Below, in pieces: positions 1 through 12,294 of a DNA stretch of 64,000 nt (the first letter of the stretch is position 1; each line of letters opens with the position of its first letter). Origin of the DNA: Strobilurus pachycystidiatus (taxonomy: Eukaryota; Basidiomycota; Agaricomycetes; Agaricales; Physalacriaceae); NCBI GenBank assembly GCA_019915135.1, contig JAHLMK010000004.1:806001-870000 (forward strand). The letters are read 5' to 3'. Position numbers and translations under genes: made by a program. Under the pieces are notes generated by a model. That model was not told the origin of the DNA, made no database searches, and saw only the letters and a program-made list of their open reading frames with translations.

Positions 1-1694
1 CTGTATCTTTGTTGGCTGAATCTATGTGGCGCAAGACGTAAAAGCCTGCTTGAGTTTCGGGGTTCCTGAGCTCCGTTGCACCGACAGTCGTAGAGGAGGT
101 AAGGGATGTGGTCAAGTTGTTCGGTCGGTCCGTCATCGTGAGATCTTGTGCAGTACGGAAGAATAGACTGATGAGTTTCGTTTCGGCGTATTTGTCCTGC
201 AGTAAACGACTCTCGAGGATGGGAGCAGAGTAATCATAGGAAGTGGCGACTATTGGGGTTGCGAATCCTCCCCAGTTCGTTCCGCCTGTAGATATTAGAT
301 GATCCATTCCTCGGAAGGAGATTGATGGCAATTACCGTAAAGCATATATAGCGAAATCATGGTGATCCTTTGGGCGGCCAGGTCTCGATAGAACACATTG
401 ACAAATTCAGTGTCAAGCAGGGTCCCTGGGCCACCGCAGCCGCCTTGAGGACCACCCCACGGGTTGTAAGAGCCTCCCTGGAACTCGGGGATGAACGAAG
501 GCTGAGTCGGAGACGCCAGATCAAAGGTTGTAAAGTATCTGAGCAGAAATAAGGTCCATGTGAGCTATCAGTGGGCAAAGCCAGAAAGAGCAGCAGCACT
601 CACTCGACGGTCTTAAACTCAGGTACATTGCCGCACTCTGATAAGTTGCAAGACCAGCATGAAGGGTATCTTCCCGAAGAGGCGGTGAGCACATTGTATG
701 TACCAAAGATTGGAACATACGAGTCAATGCCGAATAGATCTTGTTCTCCTAGTCCGGGCAGGTAGTCTTTGCTCCAACCTAGAGGACGAGGTGAGCTATT
801 ATGACATGGCTAACACGACAAGACTCGGGAACGCTCACTGTTCCCATTCGGCCCGTTAGTGAGTAATGGGCAGGTAACACCGTTATCTCGTGCATTATCT
901 CCAAGGTCCGCCATGTATTGCGCAATAGGAGTATTGATAGAACCATTCTTGAGTCTTTGAGGACCGATCTCATTTTCGACTTGTTGTAAGAGCTGGACGA
1001 ACAATTGAGACTCAAGTTCACCATGAAGAGAACACTCACGATGGCTCCACCATTGGAGAATTGATGGGCCACTGAGACTTTATTGGCAGCCGTCATAAAC
1101 GGTTCCCATGCGGCGGTATAACGAGGATCGTCGTCCCTCAAGCCTCCATAGGCACCAGTGGTGACCCAGAGCGCGAAACCTCCTGCTGTGGTCTCTGCAC
1201 TAGGTGGCCATGACGGTGAGATCGCGCTGAGTAAGGAAGGCCGCATGACTTACTTGACGTACGGCCCATTTCGCATTGTGACGAAGAGTCCAACTTCTTT
1301 TGCCATGTTCAACAATAGATCAATGTTACGCGCGCCAGTTTCGAAGTCAACGGTTCGGTCGTTCGGTGCGTGAAATCCCCAGTGACTGAGAGGTGACGTA
1401 TGAACGGTGTGCTCAGAGAACGACTGGGACCATTTACAGGTAGATGGAGACTGTGTTAAAGCCAGCCGCTTTGACTTTTTGAAGTATGTCCATCCAGACT
1501 TCGGGAACAGGGATTCTCCATGGATGGAACTCTCCGCTCCAGACGAATGTACGTTGTCCATCGACCATAAGACTATAATGATCCCACTGAATGCGATCTG
1601 AGAAGCCGGTGTCGTGGACTGGCCACTCAGTCTGAGCGATGCAGAGAACCAGAACTCCGCAGAAAACCCATAGTAGAGTCCAAAAAGAGTTCAT
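1..1694 (-). CDS. Secreted beta-galactosidase, GH35 family (3' end outside window)
   Basis: Hydrolyses terminal beta-galactosides, probably from plant wall polymers, outside the cell. The ATG at 1694 opens a signal peptide ([18 protein letters not shown]) and is preferred over an upstream non-ATG extension. The next exons give the GH35 N-terminal TIM barrel: [49 protein letters not shown]. They also give the acid/base motif QQVENEIG near 975 and the nucleophile-type motif [10 protein letters not shown] near 490. At least five short introns interrupt the reading frame. The C-terminal beta-sandwich domains lie left of base 1, so the gene is partial and its end is not seen. Family assignment is firm; substrate is inferred. 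Confidence 0.9.
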
Positions 1695-3590
1695 CTTCGA
1701 ATAGGACGTCTGTCCTGGGGAAAGTCCCAGGCAGGGCGTATATACTCGTTTTCTCAGACGGCCCGCTAAGTCATGGGACAACATAGTAGTGAACTTCCAG
1801 TGCCACAGGTGATATCCAGTACCACGTCGTGCATGTGTCCTTGGCGATGGAGTGTATCATCTTTCCCTGGCGTATGACCTATTGAGTCACTGCAGAATCC
1901 AGATGAGCGGGTTTTCAAGTTCTATCAAGCTGCGAAAAGGGAGAGAGACAAGTGAAGGAGAGCTCTGGAGCTGCACTGCAATGTACTCGACGTACCTTTT
2001 GACGCCGGACGCAGTAAATAGATAGCATAACCGTTTCGTTCTCGATTTTCAGTGTCCAGTCATCAGTGCGACCGAAGCAGAACCGAAGTCCATCCGGAGG
2101 ATGCCCACTTTGGGACTGGGAGTTCACCATCTTATCTCAAGATAAGATCTAAAGACCGCATACCGTCACCTGAACACATACTCTCTCGCTCTCTCTCGCA
2201 ACTCTCTCGCCCACTCAAGGGACATCAAGGTCTATCAAGGTGGACGACAGCATGATTGTCTCGCGCTGGTAACAGCTTGGGACTGTCGGTGTCGCCTGAG
2301 ACACTCTGCAGCTTGCTCCTCTACATAGTACATGGTCTCTCCGTACAGCTCCTCCCGTGAACCAGTGGCAGGGCTCGTTGTCATGTTGCCGTAGCGACTC
2401 CGACTGCTAGCCTGCTCTAACCACACTCGAGAGAATGACACGGCCTCCGCCTTTCTCGCCTCTCTAATCACAGACAACATAGCGGATGTGCGCTCGCCAA
2501 TTGCTGAGCTTAGAAGGACACTGAACTGAGCAAGAATCTCGCTGTGCCGCTGCGATGTGCATTGTCTTGGGACGTGGAGCTCCGTCGAAAACTTACTCGG
2601 CAGCAGCTAGCTTCGTTCTGCTTTGTTACTACCGCGATGCCGTAGGAATAGGGATCAGAGACTCGGAGCGAGCACTAAGCACCACCTTTCCTTCTGCCGG
2701 CATCATTGGATTCATTATCTTTGGGCGTTCCCTGTCCGTCGACAAAATCTGAGATGGGAGGTGCCTCCTACCACTAACTATCACGGATGGTAAGCTCCTC
2801 CGGGCTCCCCACTGTCATCTCTTTTAACACCGATCTTGTCGACGCACCGTTTAGTGAAACGCTGTGTGCCTGCTGACATGAAGTGTTAGCTCTCGGGGCT
2901 CTGCAGACGGAGCACGAAGGACATGCGGAATTGGCGGGGACGCCAAACACTATTGACTTTGGGTAGACCGTCCAACATGAGCGCCATATCCATATGCGTC
3001 ATCGCCGACGAGTAGCCTGCTTTCAGGATACTCGCAAGGGACCTGACTTATGGGTGCATTGATTCTCTTCATGGATAACGTCGCGCCCACTGACTGGGCA
3101 GCAGCGAGGATCCTAGCCTCCTGCCCCAGTCCAAGTCCAGTTGAATACCCAACCGTTGTTCCGAAAGAACCTTTGGAGCGGTTCTTGCTAGACCGCGCTT
3201 GCGCACTTGAGTGGACTAGAGTTTCATGACTTCATATCAATAAGACCTTTTCACCTCCTTGATGAAGCTTCCATCTTTGAGCGCAACTTAGTTTGACGCT
3301 CTAAGTAACGGACCACTGCGGCCAAATCGCGGATCGTTAAGTGATTGTCTAGCCATTGAGCAACAACGCAGCTTCAGGGCCAACGTACATACTCGTCTCA
3401 AAATCCTGGGCCAACATCGTTGAGTGAGATACTGCGAAGAGCCCTTCAATCACTACTATCCAACCGTAGAGGCTTCAACTCGAACTTCAACTTGTCCGAT
3501 GATAGTTGTAGATTCACGTGTTCGTGACGAAAGGTCACAGACGCGTCTACTCTTTCATCTTTCCTTCGACAATCACGAACGACTTACTCG
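1695..3590. other. Intergenic region, no gene supported
   Basis: Divergent promoter region between the beta-galactosidase (-) and the histone-fold gene (+). It holds a short CTCT-rich run at about 2178-2212 and only short, overlapping open frames on both strands without recognisable domains. The longest is 81 codons on the minus strand at 2235-2480. No RNA gene was recognised. Confidence 0.5.
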
Positions 3591-4361
3591 ATGGCTATCG
3601 TAGACGAATCCATGGAGCCGCAAACGAACGAGACTGCGACTCAAACGCCCGAAAACGCCGCCTCTGGATCTCAGCAAGCAACAGACGCGTCTGAGACCAA
3701 GAAGAAAAGGGAACGGAAACCTCAGCCTGTTCTCACTCGAGAACCAGGGAAATCCCTATTTCCAATATCAAGGGTTCAGAGAATCATCAAGGCGGACAAG
3801 GTCAGTCTTCGGGAAAGTCTCTCATGAATGCTTGATTGATCTTTGTCACGTAGGACATTCCAATCGTTGCCAAAGAAGCTACCTTTCTCATATCACTTGC
3901 AACGGAAGAGTTCATAAAGCGACTCTGTGAATCTGCACAAAAGGTTGCCGAGCGAAGTAACCGGACGACAATCCAGCATAAAGATGTCGGTAAGTATTTC
4001 ATGTCGACGTGGTGCCGAAGATATCGCTGAGTATTTTCAATAGCTACGACTGTTCGAAAGGCCGACGAGTTCATGTTTCTGGAAGGTACGCTCTTCGCAA
4101 TCTTCTCCGATGTGCTCTCATTACGTTCGCCTCGTTGGCGTAGACATCATTCCCTGGTCAATGGCAGACGCGCCCGGGCCGAAGAAAAAAACGAAGGAAA
4201 GTGCCCAGAAGCCGGCTGGGTCTGGTCCGACCTTACTGGACAACTTCGTGAGCAGGAGACCAGATACCGAAACACAGGAGATAGACGATGATGTTGAAGA
4301 GGATGACGTTGGAGATGGAGACGTGGTGATGCTGGAAGATGGGACGATGACCGGCGCTTGA
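3591..4361 (+). CDS. Histone-fold protein, Dpb3/POLE4-like (DNA polymerase epsilon / CHRAC type)
   Basis: Four exons (3591-3800, 3854-3989, 4044-4085, 4144-4361) join to a 201-residue protein with GT..AG introns of 53, 54 and 58 nt. Residues about 55-125 form a CBF/NF-Y type histone fold: LFPISRVQRIIKADK, then PIVAKEATFLISLATEEFI, then the segment ending in ADEFMFLEDIIPW. The N-terminus is Ser/Thr/Gln-rich with a basic KKKRERK patch. The C-terminus is acidic (EIDDDVEEDDVGDGDVV), as is common in these subunits. Family members pair with a second histone-fold partner in DNA polymerase epsilon or in chromatin remodellers. The sequence fits Dpb3/POLE4 better than NF-YC, but CHRAC-15 cannot be excluded. 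Nuclear location is inferred. Confidence 0.85.
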
Positions 4362-4877
4362 TTGTATTTTTACCCTTCGCGTTCATCTACTCATCGATTG
4401 TGTGTCTACTTTCAGGAATGTTGTACAATATAATTCTCGTTACCATCCTCCCCTCTGACCTTCACATTAGGGCGGAAGCATTGCTGGTTCAGATGTCTTC
4501 AGGTGTGTTCCCTTCGACCTCACAGACTTGCCGTATTTTGACTCTGAGTGTCTGACATCCATCTCTGGATTGCACGAGAAACTTGATCACTGTCACTGTT
4601 CTCTGGTCAGTGATGCCTATCGAATTGTACCCATCTGACGACTTCCAGCAGGTATTCGACGAGAACATGCGCGGCTATCGATGTGATGGGATATTTCAAA
4701 CAGTGACCATCAGGATCACACGAGTTGGATTGTAAATTCAACAAGGTGGGCTTGTATGTCATCCGAACACCTACTACCGTCGTGCTACTGTGTGTCCCAA
4801 TGGGTCCCAGTGCGAGCTGAGAGAGAGCCTCGCTGGCCGTGGGAATGGCGGCTGCTGACGTAGAGGGCGGGTGTCAG
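4362..4877. other. Intergenic region
   Basis: 3' flank of the histone-fold gene and original upstream region of the PHD-SET gene. No coding region or RNA gene is supported. An ATG at 4845 opens a short frame that runs into the foldback repeat and stops near 4943. It may be a displaced first exon of the PHD-SET gene or chance. Confidence 0.4.
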
Positions 4878-5264
4878 CAATTGGAGGACCCCGGCATGCC
4901 GCCTAAGAGGTCCGGATTTTTTGTCGTACATTTCTGGCTATATTAATATCACCTCCACGTCCGGTTATTTACTCGTACATTTTTTATCAAAAGAGGGAGA
5001 GGTCCGGATCTTTAACTCGTACATTTGTGGCTAGGCATTGCAAGGTCCGGTCAAGAAGTCGGACATTTTGGCGCGCTTTCAGGTCGCAAAGTACCTGGGG
5101 GGAGGTACGGTCGGGAACTCGTACATTTTTTTACTTGCCGAATTTAAAGCAAGCCCCAGTCAGAAACTCGTACATTTTTGGTCGATAGGGCGTTGACAGA
5201 AATGCCCCAAAATGGTCTTTTCGTAACCGGACCTCCAAGGCGGCATGCCGGGGTCCTGCAATTG
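4878..5264. repeat. Foldback / MITE-like element with ~38-bp inverted ends and six internal direct repeats
   Basis: Left arm 4878-4915 and right arm 5227-5264 are inverted copies with only a few mismatches. The perfect core GGACCCCGGCATGCCGCC is at 4886-4903 and its complement at 5239-5256. Both outer ends carry CAATTG, which may be part of the arm or a 6-bp target duplication; being a palindrome it cannot tell which. Between the arms, CGTACATTT (one copy CGGACATTT) recurs at 4925, 4974, 5018, 5060, 5120 and 5169, spaced 42-60 nt, mostly preceded by a GGTCCGG-like block. There is no coding capacity. A non-autonomous DNA transposon or foldback element is the best reading. Confidence 0.75.
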
Positions 5265-5349
5265 GCTGCTGTTTGGCATAGGCAGGTCCAAGCAGGGTCT
5301 AAGCAATTGCTCTCTCTCCCATGTTGGCTTTGGACCCTCACAGCAAACG

Positions 5350-8134
5350 ATGCAGCCCGTTGCATCGTCTTCGTCGCTCGCAGCGCACAAGCAATCGGTC
5401 ATTCCCCAGAAACGCTCGCTGGACACCGGCACCGACGACGGCATTCGATGCAAATGTGGCTACAAGCACGACGACGGGTTTTCCATTGGCTGCGATAAGT
5501 GCGAGCGCTGGTGCCACGGTGCATGCTTCGGCATATTCCCCGGCGTAAACGAGCCAGATCAATGGGTGTGCTGGGAGTGCGACCCCAAGCAGCAGCAGCA
5601 CCGGGGTGGCAAGCAGCACAAGCGCCGGAAAGAGAGCCCCGTCATCGTCGTCGACGACTGCGACGAGGAGAAAATGTATGTTCCCATCACCAAAGACGTC
5701 GTGCCTCAGGTGCAGACCAGAGAAAAGCTGCGCGAGCAGGCGTCCTCTTGGCGGGGCATCTCTGCCCTTTCGCCGTCACCCTCCCACCTCCGGTCGACCC
5801 CCGACTCGAGCTCCTCCATTCTCCCACCCTCATACACCCTCCATACGTCGAATTCAGTCCCGCCAGAGACTTATTTGTCGCCATTCGTCTCCTCGATCAC
5901 CCCCTCTGCCACCTATTTATCCGACCCGCTTAATGCCTACGCCCACCTCGGCATGCCGAAACCCTTTGTTCACCTAATGGGTCCGCCACTCGACCTGGCT
6001 CTCGACACCCGTCTTGTCGGAAACAAGTCCCGCTGGGTCCGCTCCGGCTGTCGGCCAAATGCTGTTCTTCGGCCAATGGTCTGCACGGATTCGGCCGAGG
6101 CGCTCGGTTTTGGCCTATTTGCTACGAAGGCCTTGGAAAAGGACGAAGAGATTGTGCTCGGCTGGGAATGGGACGACGGCAATGTTGTCCATCATCTTCC
6201 GGCGCTCCTCAATTGTCCGGACATGTTCAAGCCGGCGGAACGGGATCACATCAGGAAGCAGATGAGCGGAGTTATGCATGCGCTGGAATCGACATTTGCT
6301 AAATGCGCCTGTGGGAAGGGCGTCAAAGGAGAATGTGCCATTGAGAGGATGAAGAAGTTTATCGATGGCGAGGAAGCCGATGCCAGGACCGACTTGGGAC
6401 CGCTAGTAGGCAAGGAACGAGGCTTCAGGACCCAGGAGAAGGTTCCGTGGAGTGGCGGTATAGGCGGCGTCGAAATGTGCCATTCCCCGACGGAACTTGC
6501 AGAGGCGCCTGAAATTATGCCGCCGAAGATGCGGAAAGCATCGCTGAGGATGCAATTTTCACGTGCGTGCACTTATTATTGTAGCATCTTTGTCGGTCGT
6601 GTTAATTGTCTTGAAAGCAGCTGCATCTCCGAAGCCTACCACGTCACCGACCGCCGCATTCGCCAATATGTCTCTCGCTTCTCCGTTCACCCCCACTGTT
6701 ATCACCACCAAAGATCATCCTATGGAGATTGATACAGACGTTCCTTCCACTCCAAGTCTCATCTTTACCTCAACTACCACAACCGAAAGTCCTTCATCCA
6801 CCCATTCGCCGCCCTCTCAGCAATCAACTTTACCTCCCGTCATGGCGCATAAGTCACACTCACCTTCCTCGATTCCGGCCGCGCTATCTAGGCGAAGGGA
6901 CTCCCGTTCCGGTGCCGTTCACTGGGATGACACGGAAATGGTTGACATCGAGACGGTGTCTCCACGCACGGTGCCGTTAAACATGTCACCGCGCTCACCG
7001 CCACCAGAGATTCCAACTCCTCGATCTGTATCGGCGCCTCGCTCTGTGCAAATCGATTCATCACCTGGACAGTCCCCTATTTCTATGAAGGCCGAGCTTG
7101 GAGAAGAATCTATTGTAGAGAACGATGTGACAATGGAACCCACAGTATTGGCGTTGGAGCCGACATCTCGTCTCTCTCCTTCGCCCGCTCTCCAACCGGC
7201 TCTCGTTGATGCCACGGCATCAGATCCGACGCCGAGTCAAATAACCCCAACCCCATCTTCCCTGGAGAAGGACTCATCCGCGTCCTCTAGAGCGCCAATC
7301 AAAGCATCTACGCCACCCCTCAACCGTCCTAACGAGAACTCTCCTCCATCGGGTGCGCCGCCACAACCAAAGAAGCTGACTCTCAAAGACTTTGCGCGCA
7401 GGAAGAGAGAACAGAGGGAGAGAGAGGAGAAAGAGAAGGAGAAGGAGGTGTGCAACTTCCAGGAACCAGAGTCAGAGCCAGCGATCATCACAACCCTCCG
7501 TTCGCTGGAAAGTGGCAATTGGGATGGATCCGCGCTCGGGACGGATGTTTCTTCATTACCGAAGTCACTTCTCAGCGAATCGCAGCCTTCAAACTCGTCG
7601 ACATCCAAGGTTTCGGCGCCAGCTGCTATTCGCCAAGAACCTGCCAACTCACCACCTCCTCCCTCGCCTTCAATCTCAGCACGACTCGATTCCCCATTCA
7701 CTCCACCCAACGCTGAGCTCCAAAACCACAGATGGCCAGAACCTGCGTCGACATCCTTTGTCGCAAAGGCAGAGGATGTACAAAGCCTAGGGCGGGAGCT
7801 TGCTGGACGAATAATGCAAGATTCTCCGACAGCCGCAGCTTTCCATGCGTCGGCGTCTTCCGTCCATCACCTGCCCGCAAAGCCGATTGCGCCGGCTATT
7901 GGTGGACATGGGCGACAGAGGTCGAATTCGCCTATCTCCCCGATGGGGGATTATGGGCGAGTGGGGAAGACGGCGGTTCCTCGATCCATATCGCGGGCGT
8001 CTCCGCCGCGGCAATTCAAGTTTTCTCCCGAGGACGGTGAGATTGTGCAGCCGCCTCGATATCCGCGTTCCATGAATTTGCCTGTCTCCAAGCCTATACC
8101 AAGTGGACCACGTGCGATGAGAGGACTTCGCTGA
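5350..8134 (+). CDS. PHD finger-SET domain protein, Set3/MLL5-like chromatin factor
   Basis: Predicted subunit of a Set3C-type histone deacetylase complex in the nucleus. Two exons (to 6562; 6621-8134) are joined by a 58-nt intron. Numbering from the ATG at 5350 gives 908 residues. A PHD finger lies at about 33-78 (CKCGYKHDDGFSIGCDKCERW, then WVCWECD). A Set3-type SET region at about 225-290 has SGCRPNAVLRP and EIVLGWEWDDGN. A long Ser/Pro/Thr-rich tail follows, containing the Set3-family motif KKLTLKDFARRKREQRERE near 7370-7425. The SET core lacks the usual NHSC pocket wording, as in Set3 proteins, which are mostly considered non-catalytic. The start is uncertain: an in-frame ATG at 5245 lies inside the repeat arm just upstream, and a spliced upstream exon is possible. 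Confidence 0.85.
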
Positions 8135-8454
8135 GTTTCGGACTATCTTCGTTTCCCCTGTTTATTCTTCTATTGTTTTCAACGTAAATTATACTCTACA
8201 GTATGGTCATTGGTCTCCTAAATTAAAAATGTATTAGAACCTGTACATTGTATGTCTACAACAAATTCAAATGGATAACCTAGCTCTTCTTTGCCAATGG
8301 TTAATCTTTGACGTTGGATCTCTGCAAAGGAAGAATGGGCGCGAGGCGTTGAAAAACTGTATACACAGGTTAATTTCCATCGCGGAGTGATTGAAAATCT
8401 CAAGAGGAAGAGTTGAGTCGACCGAAAAGGAAACCGTCCTCTTTCCTCTCTAAC
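8135..8454. other. Short intergenic region
   Basis: A 320-bp spacer between the stop of the PHD-SET gene and the ATG of the RNA triphosphatase. It must hold the terminator of the first and the promoter of the second. An AT-rich stretch follows the stop codon at 8160-8235. Nothing else is seen. Confidence 0.4.
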
Positions 8455-9610
8455 ATGTACTCATCCAACACCCCTCCTCACAAACGTCCTCGAATGGACT
8501 CCAACTCTGCACCACCAAATGGGAACGCAAAGCTACCGCCACTATCGCTATCGATCCTGGGCGTTGAGCCAATGGACGAATTCATCAAAGAGATAGCCGA
8601 CTTTGTGCACCATATGATCTTGAACCGGCCCAACATTCCAGGCAGCCACATCGAGGTGGAGGCGAAGGTTGGCATATTGCGCGACAAAGTACCTGGGGGT
8701 GGGCCCGGAGGTCCACGGATAGGACTGCCAGTGCTCGTGGAGACCAGTGCGTATTCGTGAACTCAGATGGCCGTTGAATCTTTTCACTCACAGAACCCAG
8801 TCCTCCAACCCGACTCGTTGAACTGTATGTTTGAATCCAACATGACTGCTGTATGGATGCGCTTTCCCTCCTTCCTAGCTTGAATGACCTCCGTCGTACA
8901 GCACCAACACAAACACTTCAACACCCTCCTCAACAACCTCAAAATGAGCTCGACGTCGTCTCCTTCGCCATTGGACTACCATCATCTCTATCTTGTTGAC
9001 ACGTTCTACTCTACGGAGGGCCGCGAAAAGATTCGCGTGACGCGAGACGAGAAGACCAACAGTGTTGTCGAGACTATACGCAAAATCAAGCTGGGCGACC
9101 TGAATATCTACTCTCCGAAACGCGCCGCGGATTGGAGGGTGTCTGTTAATCTGGAGGTACCCGGTGAGTGCTATCTTCCGAGTTCGTCGCGTCGCGTGCT
9201 GTGGCTTGGTTGCATAATGACTCGACGTCTCCAATCATCATATTCACTCGGTCCAAAGAACAACATCCCATCGGATCCTCGACATTAACAAGACGAAAAG
9301 ACCGACTGAGCTACACCCACGAAGAGTTCACGATTGATCTCACACAAGTGACCAAGTCGACGTCAAACGGTCCGGTGCGTATACCATCATCTCGTCTGAG
9401 CGTCTCGCCCTCTCATTCGTTCTCCAGCCGGAAGTCCTGCATGAACTCGAGCTCGAAATTTCGCGGTCGGAGCTGCTGCTCTCGACTGCAGCGCGCAGGG
9501 CGGACCCGCATGCGTCTGAGCTCGAGCGGTCGGCGTTTGATGAGCTGATACGAGCGTTCGTGAATAATGCGCGGATATTAGTGCGGAATGCTACTGATGG
9601 GTGGCATTGA
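8455..9610 (+). CDS. CET1: mRNA 5'-triphosphatase, Cet1-type tunnel enzyme (capping enzyme beta subunit)
   Basis: Removes the gamma phosphate of nascent pre-mRNA as the first step of capping in the nucleus. Five exons (8455-8746, 8801-8850, 8902-9163, 9259-9374, 9428-9610) keep one frame for 300 residues. The metal-binding glutamate strands are visible: IEVEAKVGILRDK near the N-terminal third and ELELEISRSEL in the last exon. Other family signatures are FESNMTAHQHKHFNTLLN across a 51-nt intron, EKIRVTRDE, and TRRKDRLSYTHEEFTIDLT. The first ATG in frame is at 8455; the frame extends upstream without ATG. Intron 1 acceptor choice (after 8793 or 8800) is the least certain point; 8800 keeps phase. 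The short N-terminal leader is Ser/Pro-rich. Confidence 0.9.
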
Positions 9611-10366
9611 TGTGATTTGCGGACTGAATGATGATGTTGATGAGTGCATGTGTGACTAGATTGTTGAGTTGACCTCGCAATACTTTTAGATGAATGCAGA
9701 CGTGATGAAGGAAGACGTCGACATGCAATCAGAAATCCACCTGCTCAGCTGCTAGTGCGGGCTTTAGTGTTTCTATGTTCCGGATTAGTGGAAACGCGTC
9801 CTCGAATTTCATGACATTCTCGCAATATAGAACCAGAAGCTTGAACTGGAAAGACGGCCTAGGTACAAGGGCGCCATTTGACGTGAAGTACCAGTCAAAC
9901 GTGATGGTACTCAACCCCCGAACTGTCCGACCGGTTGTCGTCTCATCAGAGCGCGCTACGGTCTCGCGTGTACATCAAGAACAGTGAAAAGTGGCGCAGC
10001 GCAACGTCGTGGTCATGGTAACTTGGGCACGTGGATCTCCTGTCCTAAAATAGTCTTTGCGATGTTTGAATTTCGGCCCTTTGGCTAGCTCTAGATAAGC
10101 TGGAATGTGGCTAGCAGGCCAAAGCGGGGAATGCAAGTGAGATGAGACGAAACCCACTGCATTCACGCGAGCCGGAGGCGCTTGGAGACAAGGAGTACAG
10201 TAACAACGAGAAGCAAATGATCAAAATGGGATGCATGTTGTCCCGTCGGTGTCACCGGGTGTGACCAAACGTTGATTTCTTCTGTTCTGTCGCTGTGCCC
10301 CGGCGCACCTGTTTCTCTTTTGCTCCTCCACTTTCTTTTTACATTCCGCTCCTTATAGACGGCCCA
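9611..10366. other. Intergenic region
   Basis: 3' flank of CET1 and promoter of the next gene. Pyrimidine-rich DNA (10295-10360) lies immediately before the next ATG, as is usual for strong fungal promoters. No coding or RNA gene is supported. Confidence 0.4.
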
Positions 10367-11662
10367 ATGGCTCCCCTTGCTGGCCGACCACCGTACGCAA
10401 CCAACGAGCCGGATTCCATATACGAGACTCCGCTGCCTCAGCGTCGTGTTCGCCAGCCAGCGCCGCCGAATCCGAACAACAGGTCCTCTGCATACGACGT
10501 GTATGTTAGATCTTTCTCTTGTTTTTCTCATTACTAACATGGGACTGCTTCCAGCTACGACAACTACCTCGGAAATGACTCTCAAGCCAATCGTCAGTCT
10601 GGCATGGGTGCCCTCGGAATGGGCTTCTTGAATGGGTCCATGGACGATGAAGATGATGACGACGACGACATTCGCAAAACGCCGCTGACAACAGAGTCGA
10701 AGCAGGCAGGGCCCTTGCCGTCGAAGCACGCTGCCTTGGCAGCCGCCACCGCAGGAAGGGGCACTCCATCCCCGCCTCCCCAGTATATAGCGTCTCCTCG
10801 CCCTGGTTACGCCGCTCCCATTGCTGCTCTCAACCTTGCGCGCCCGGAGCCAGCTCAGGCGCCGCAGCCCCGCCAGCCCGGCCTCCAGATAGACGTCAGC
10901 ACAAACCCATCCCAGAGCCAAAATCCCTTTCTTTCTCCTTCCGAGCACTACGGCCAGCCGCCGCCGTCGCCGGCCATTCCAGGCGCGCCGCATCCTCTCC
11001 AGGCTCCCTTGAGTCCCATAACTCCCGTCTTCGCTCGCCCCCAGAAGGCCGAGATCTCCTTTGCCGATGAAAAGCCCATCATGCGCGCGGCTAGAGAGGA
11101 CGTTCTGTTGCCCAAACGTGGAGAGCGAGGAGACGACTTTTGGCGTCGTTTCAGCGTTATCGCTCATGACAGCTCTGAGAACAGGAAGTCTGGCAGGTGC
11201 GCAGTCTTTTTGTTTGTCTTACTGGGACTCACTGCTTATCGCTCCCTCAGCTCTTGGCTACGGAAGACACAGAACGGTACTACCCGTCTTTCCCGTTGGG
11301 TATGGGTTATTGGCTTGATCCTCGCCATCGTGCGTACTTTATACCCATGACTCCTGGAGACTATGCTGAACTCGTACCTGCCGCAGTGCGCTGCCGGTGG
11401 CATTGGTATCGGCTGGTACATTTCGCACAATGACAACTCCAACAATGCGCCCACTGCACTCGGTGGTTCGGAAGGCAACGCTAACCAAGGCTCATCGGCG
11501 ACTGCGACTGCTGGTACTGCGACGGCTACCGCGGCAACGTCCTTCCATGTTTCGCCGACGCTCACCGTCGCTAGAAGAGCCTACGAGCCGGAGTCAACTG
11601 ACGTCCCTTTACGGAGGAACCACTCCCATAGAAGGAGACAATATGAGGAAGTTTATTATTAA
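10367..11662 (+). CDS. Single-pass membrane protein of unknown function
   Basis: Four exons (10367-10500, 10555-11196, 11251-11329, 11387-11662) give 376 residues. The cytosolic-type N-terminus is Pro/Ala/Ser-rich with an acidic DDEDDDDDD run, then a conserved-looking block (LPKRGERGDDFWRRFSVIAHD). One hydrophobic segment follows at about 271-294 (RWVWVIGLILAI, then CAAGGIGIGWYIS across an intron). The tail is Thr/Ala/Gly-rich and basic, ending RRNHSHRRRQYEEVYY. It has no recognisable enzyme domain. The layout (disordered proline-rich segment, RGERGDDFW box, membrane span, polar tail) resembles uncharacterised proteins common in Agaricomycetes. Function is unknown; I make no guess beyond membrane association. 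Confidence 0.8.
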
Positions 11663-12294
11663 ATTACTAGTACGTTTCCTTTCCACTCCCAAATTCTCTA
11701 GCCGCTTACATTGCCGCCACAGCCGTCATACATAGATGATGTGTCACTTACTGACATCGTTATATCGCACTCATCCACTGGGATCGCCATCCTTCCCGTC
11801 CGTTCATTCCCGCCATGTATACTCACCCACCTCCGGATCTCCCTACCACATCATACATGTATTTATTCCGCTGCTCATTCCTCACATTTTGACGATACGG
11901 GTCTTGCTTGATACCCATCATCTGCACTGTACAAATTCTTCACCCACACCTATGCCACTCTAATTGGTTATACTACTTTCTTCCTTCGCACTAGGGTTTA
12001 CTGCTTTATATACTCCTACGTAGCGCCCCGTTGTCTCTCGTCCTCTTTCCCCTCCACTACTCCCTTCACCTTGGGCTCATGTGGTATCTTTCGCGCCCAT
12101 CGTGGTACTTGTTCCGGAAGTAGAAATTCAGTGCGAAAACATAGTTTGTCTTGCGCCAAGCTCCTGTCGCATGCACGGGTTTCATCGGAACACTGTAGTG
12201 TTCAGGTCAAGATTGAAGCAATTACTTCTGACACATATACCCAGAGAATGGTTTTACACAGTGATCAAAGCAGAAAATAGAGATATAAAAAAGA
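11663..12294. other. Intergenic region between convergent genes
   Basis: Shared 3' flank of the membrane-protein gene (+) and the Rad60-like gene (-). It is T/C-rich with only short chance open frames. No RNA gene or repeat was recognised. Confidence 0.4.

Noticed and set aside
4820..5320. Longer inverted arms for the foldback element based on GAGAGAGAGC and GCTCTCTCTC
   Set aside because: The sequence between these words and the CAATTG ends does not align, so the match is probably chance.
7237..7710. 157-codon minus-strand frame
   Set aside because: Complement of the Ser/Pro-rich tail of the PHD-SET protein; low-complexity shadow.
10163..11167. 334-codon open frame on the minus strand
   Set aside because: Runs antisense to the second exon of the membrane-protein gene, with Arg/Gly/Val-rich, domain-free sequence. 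The plus strand has coherent introns and a membrane span.
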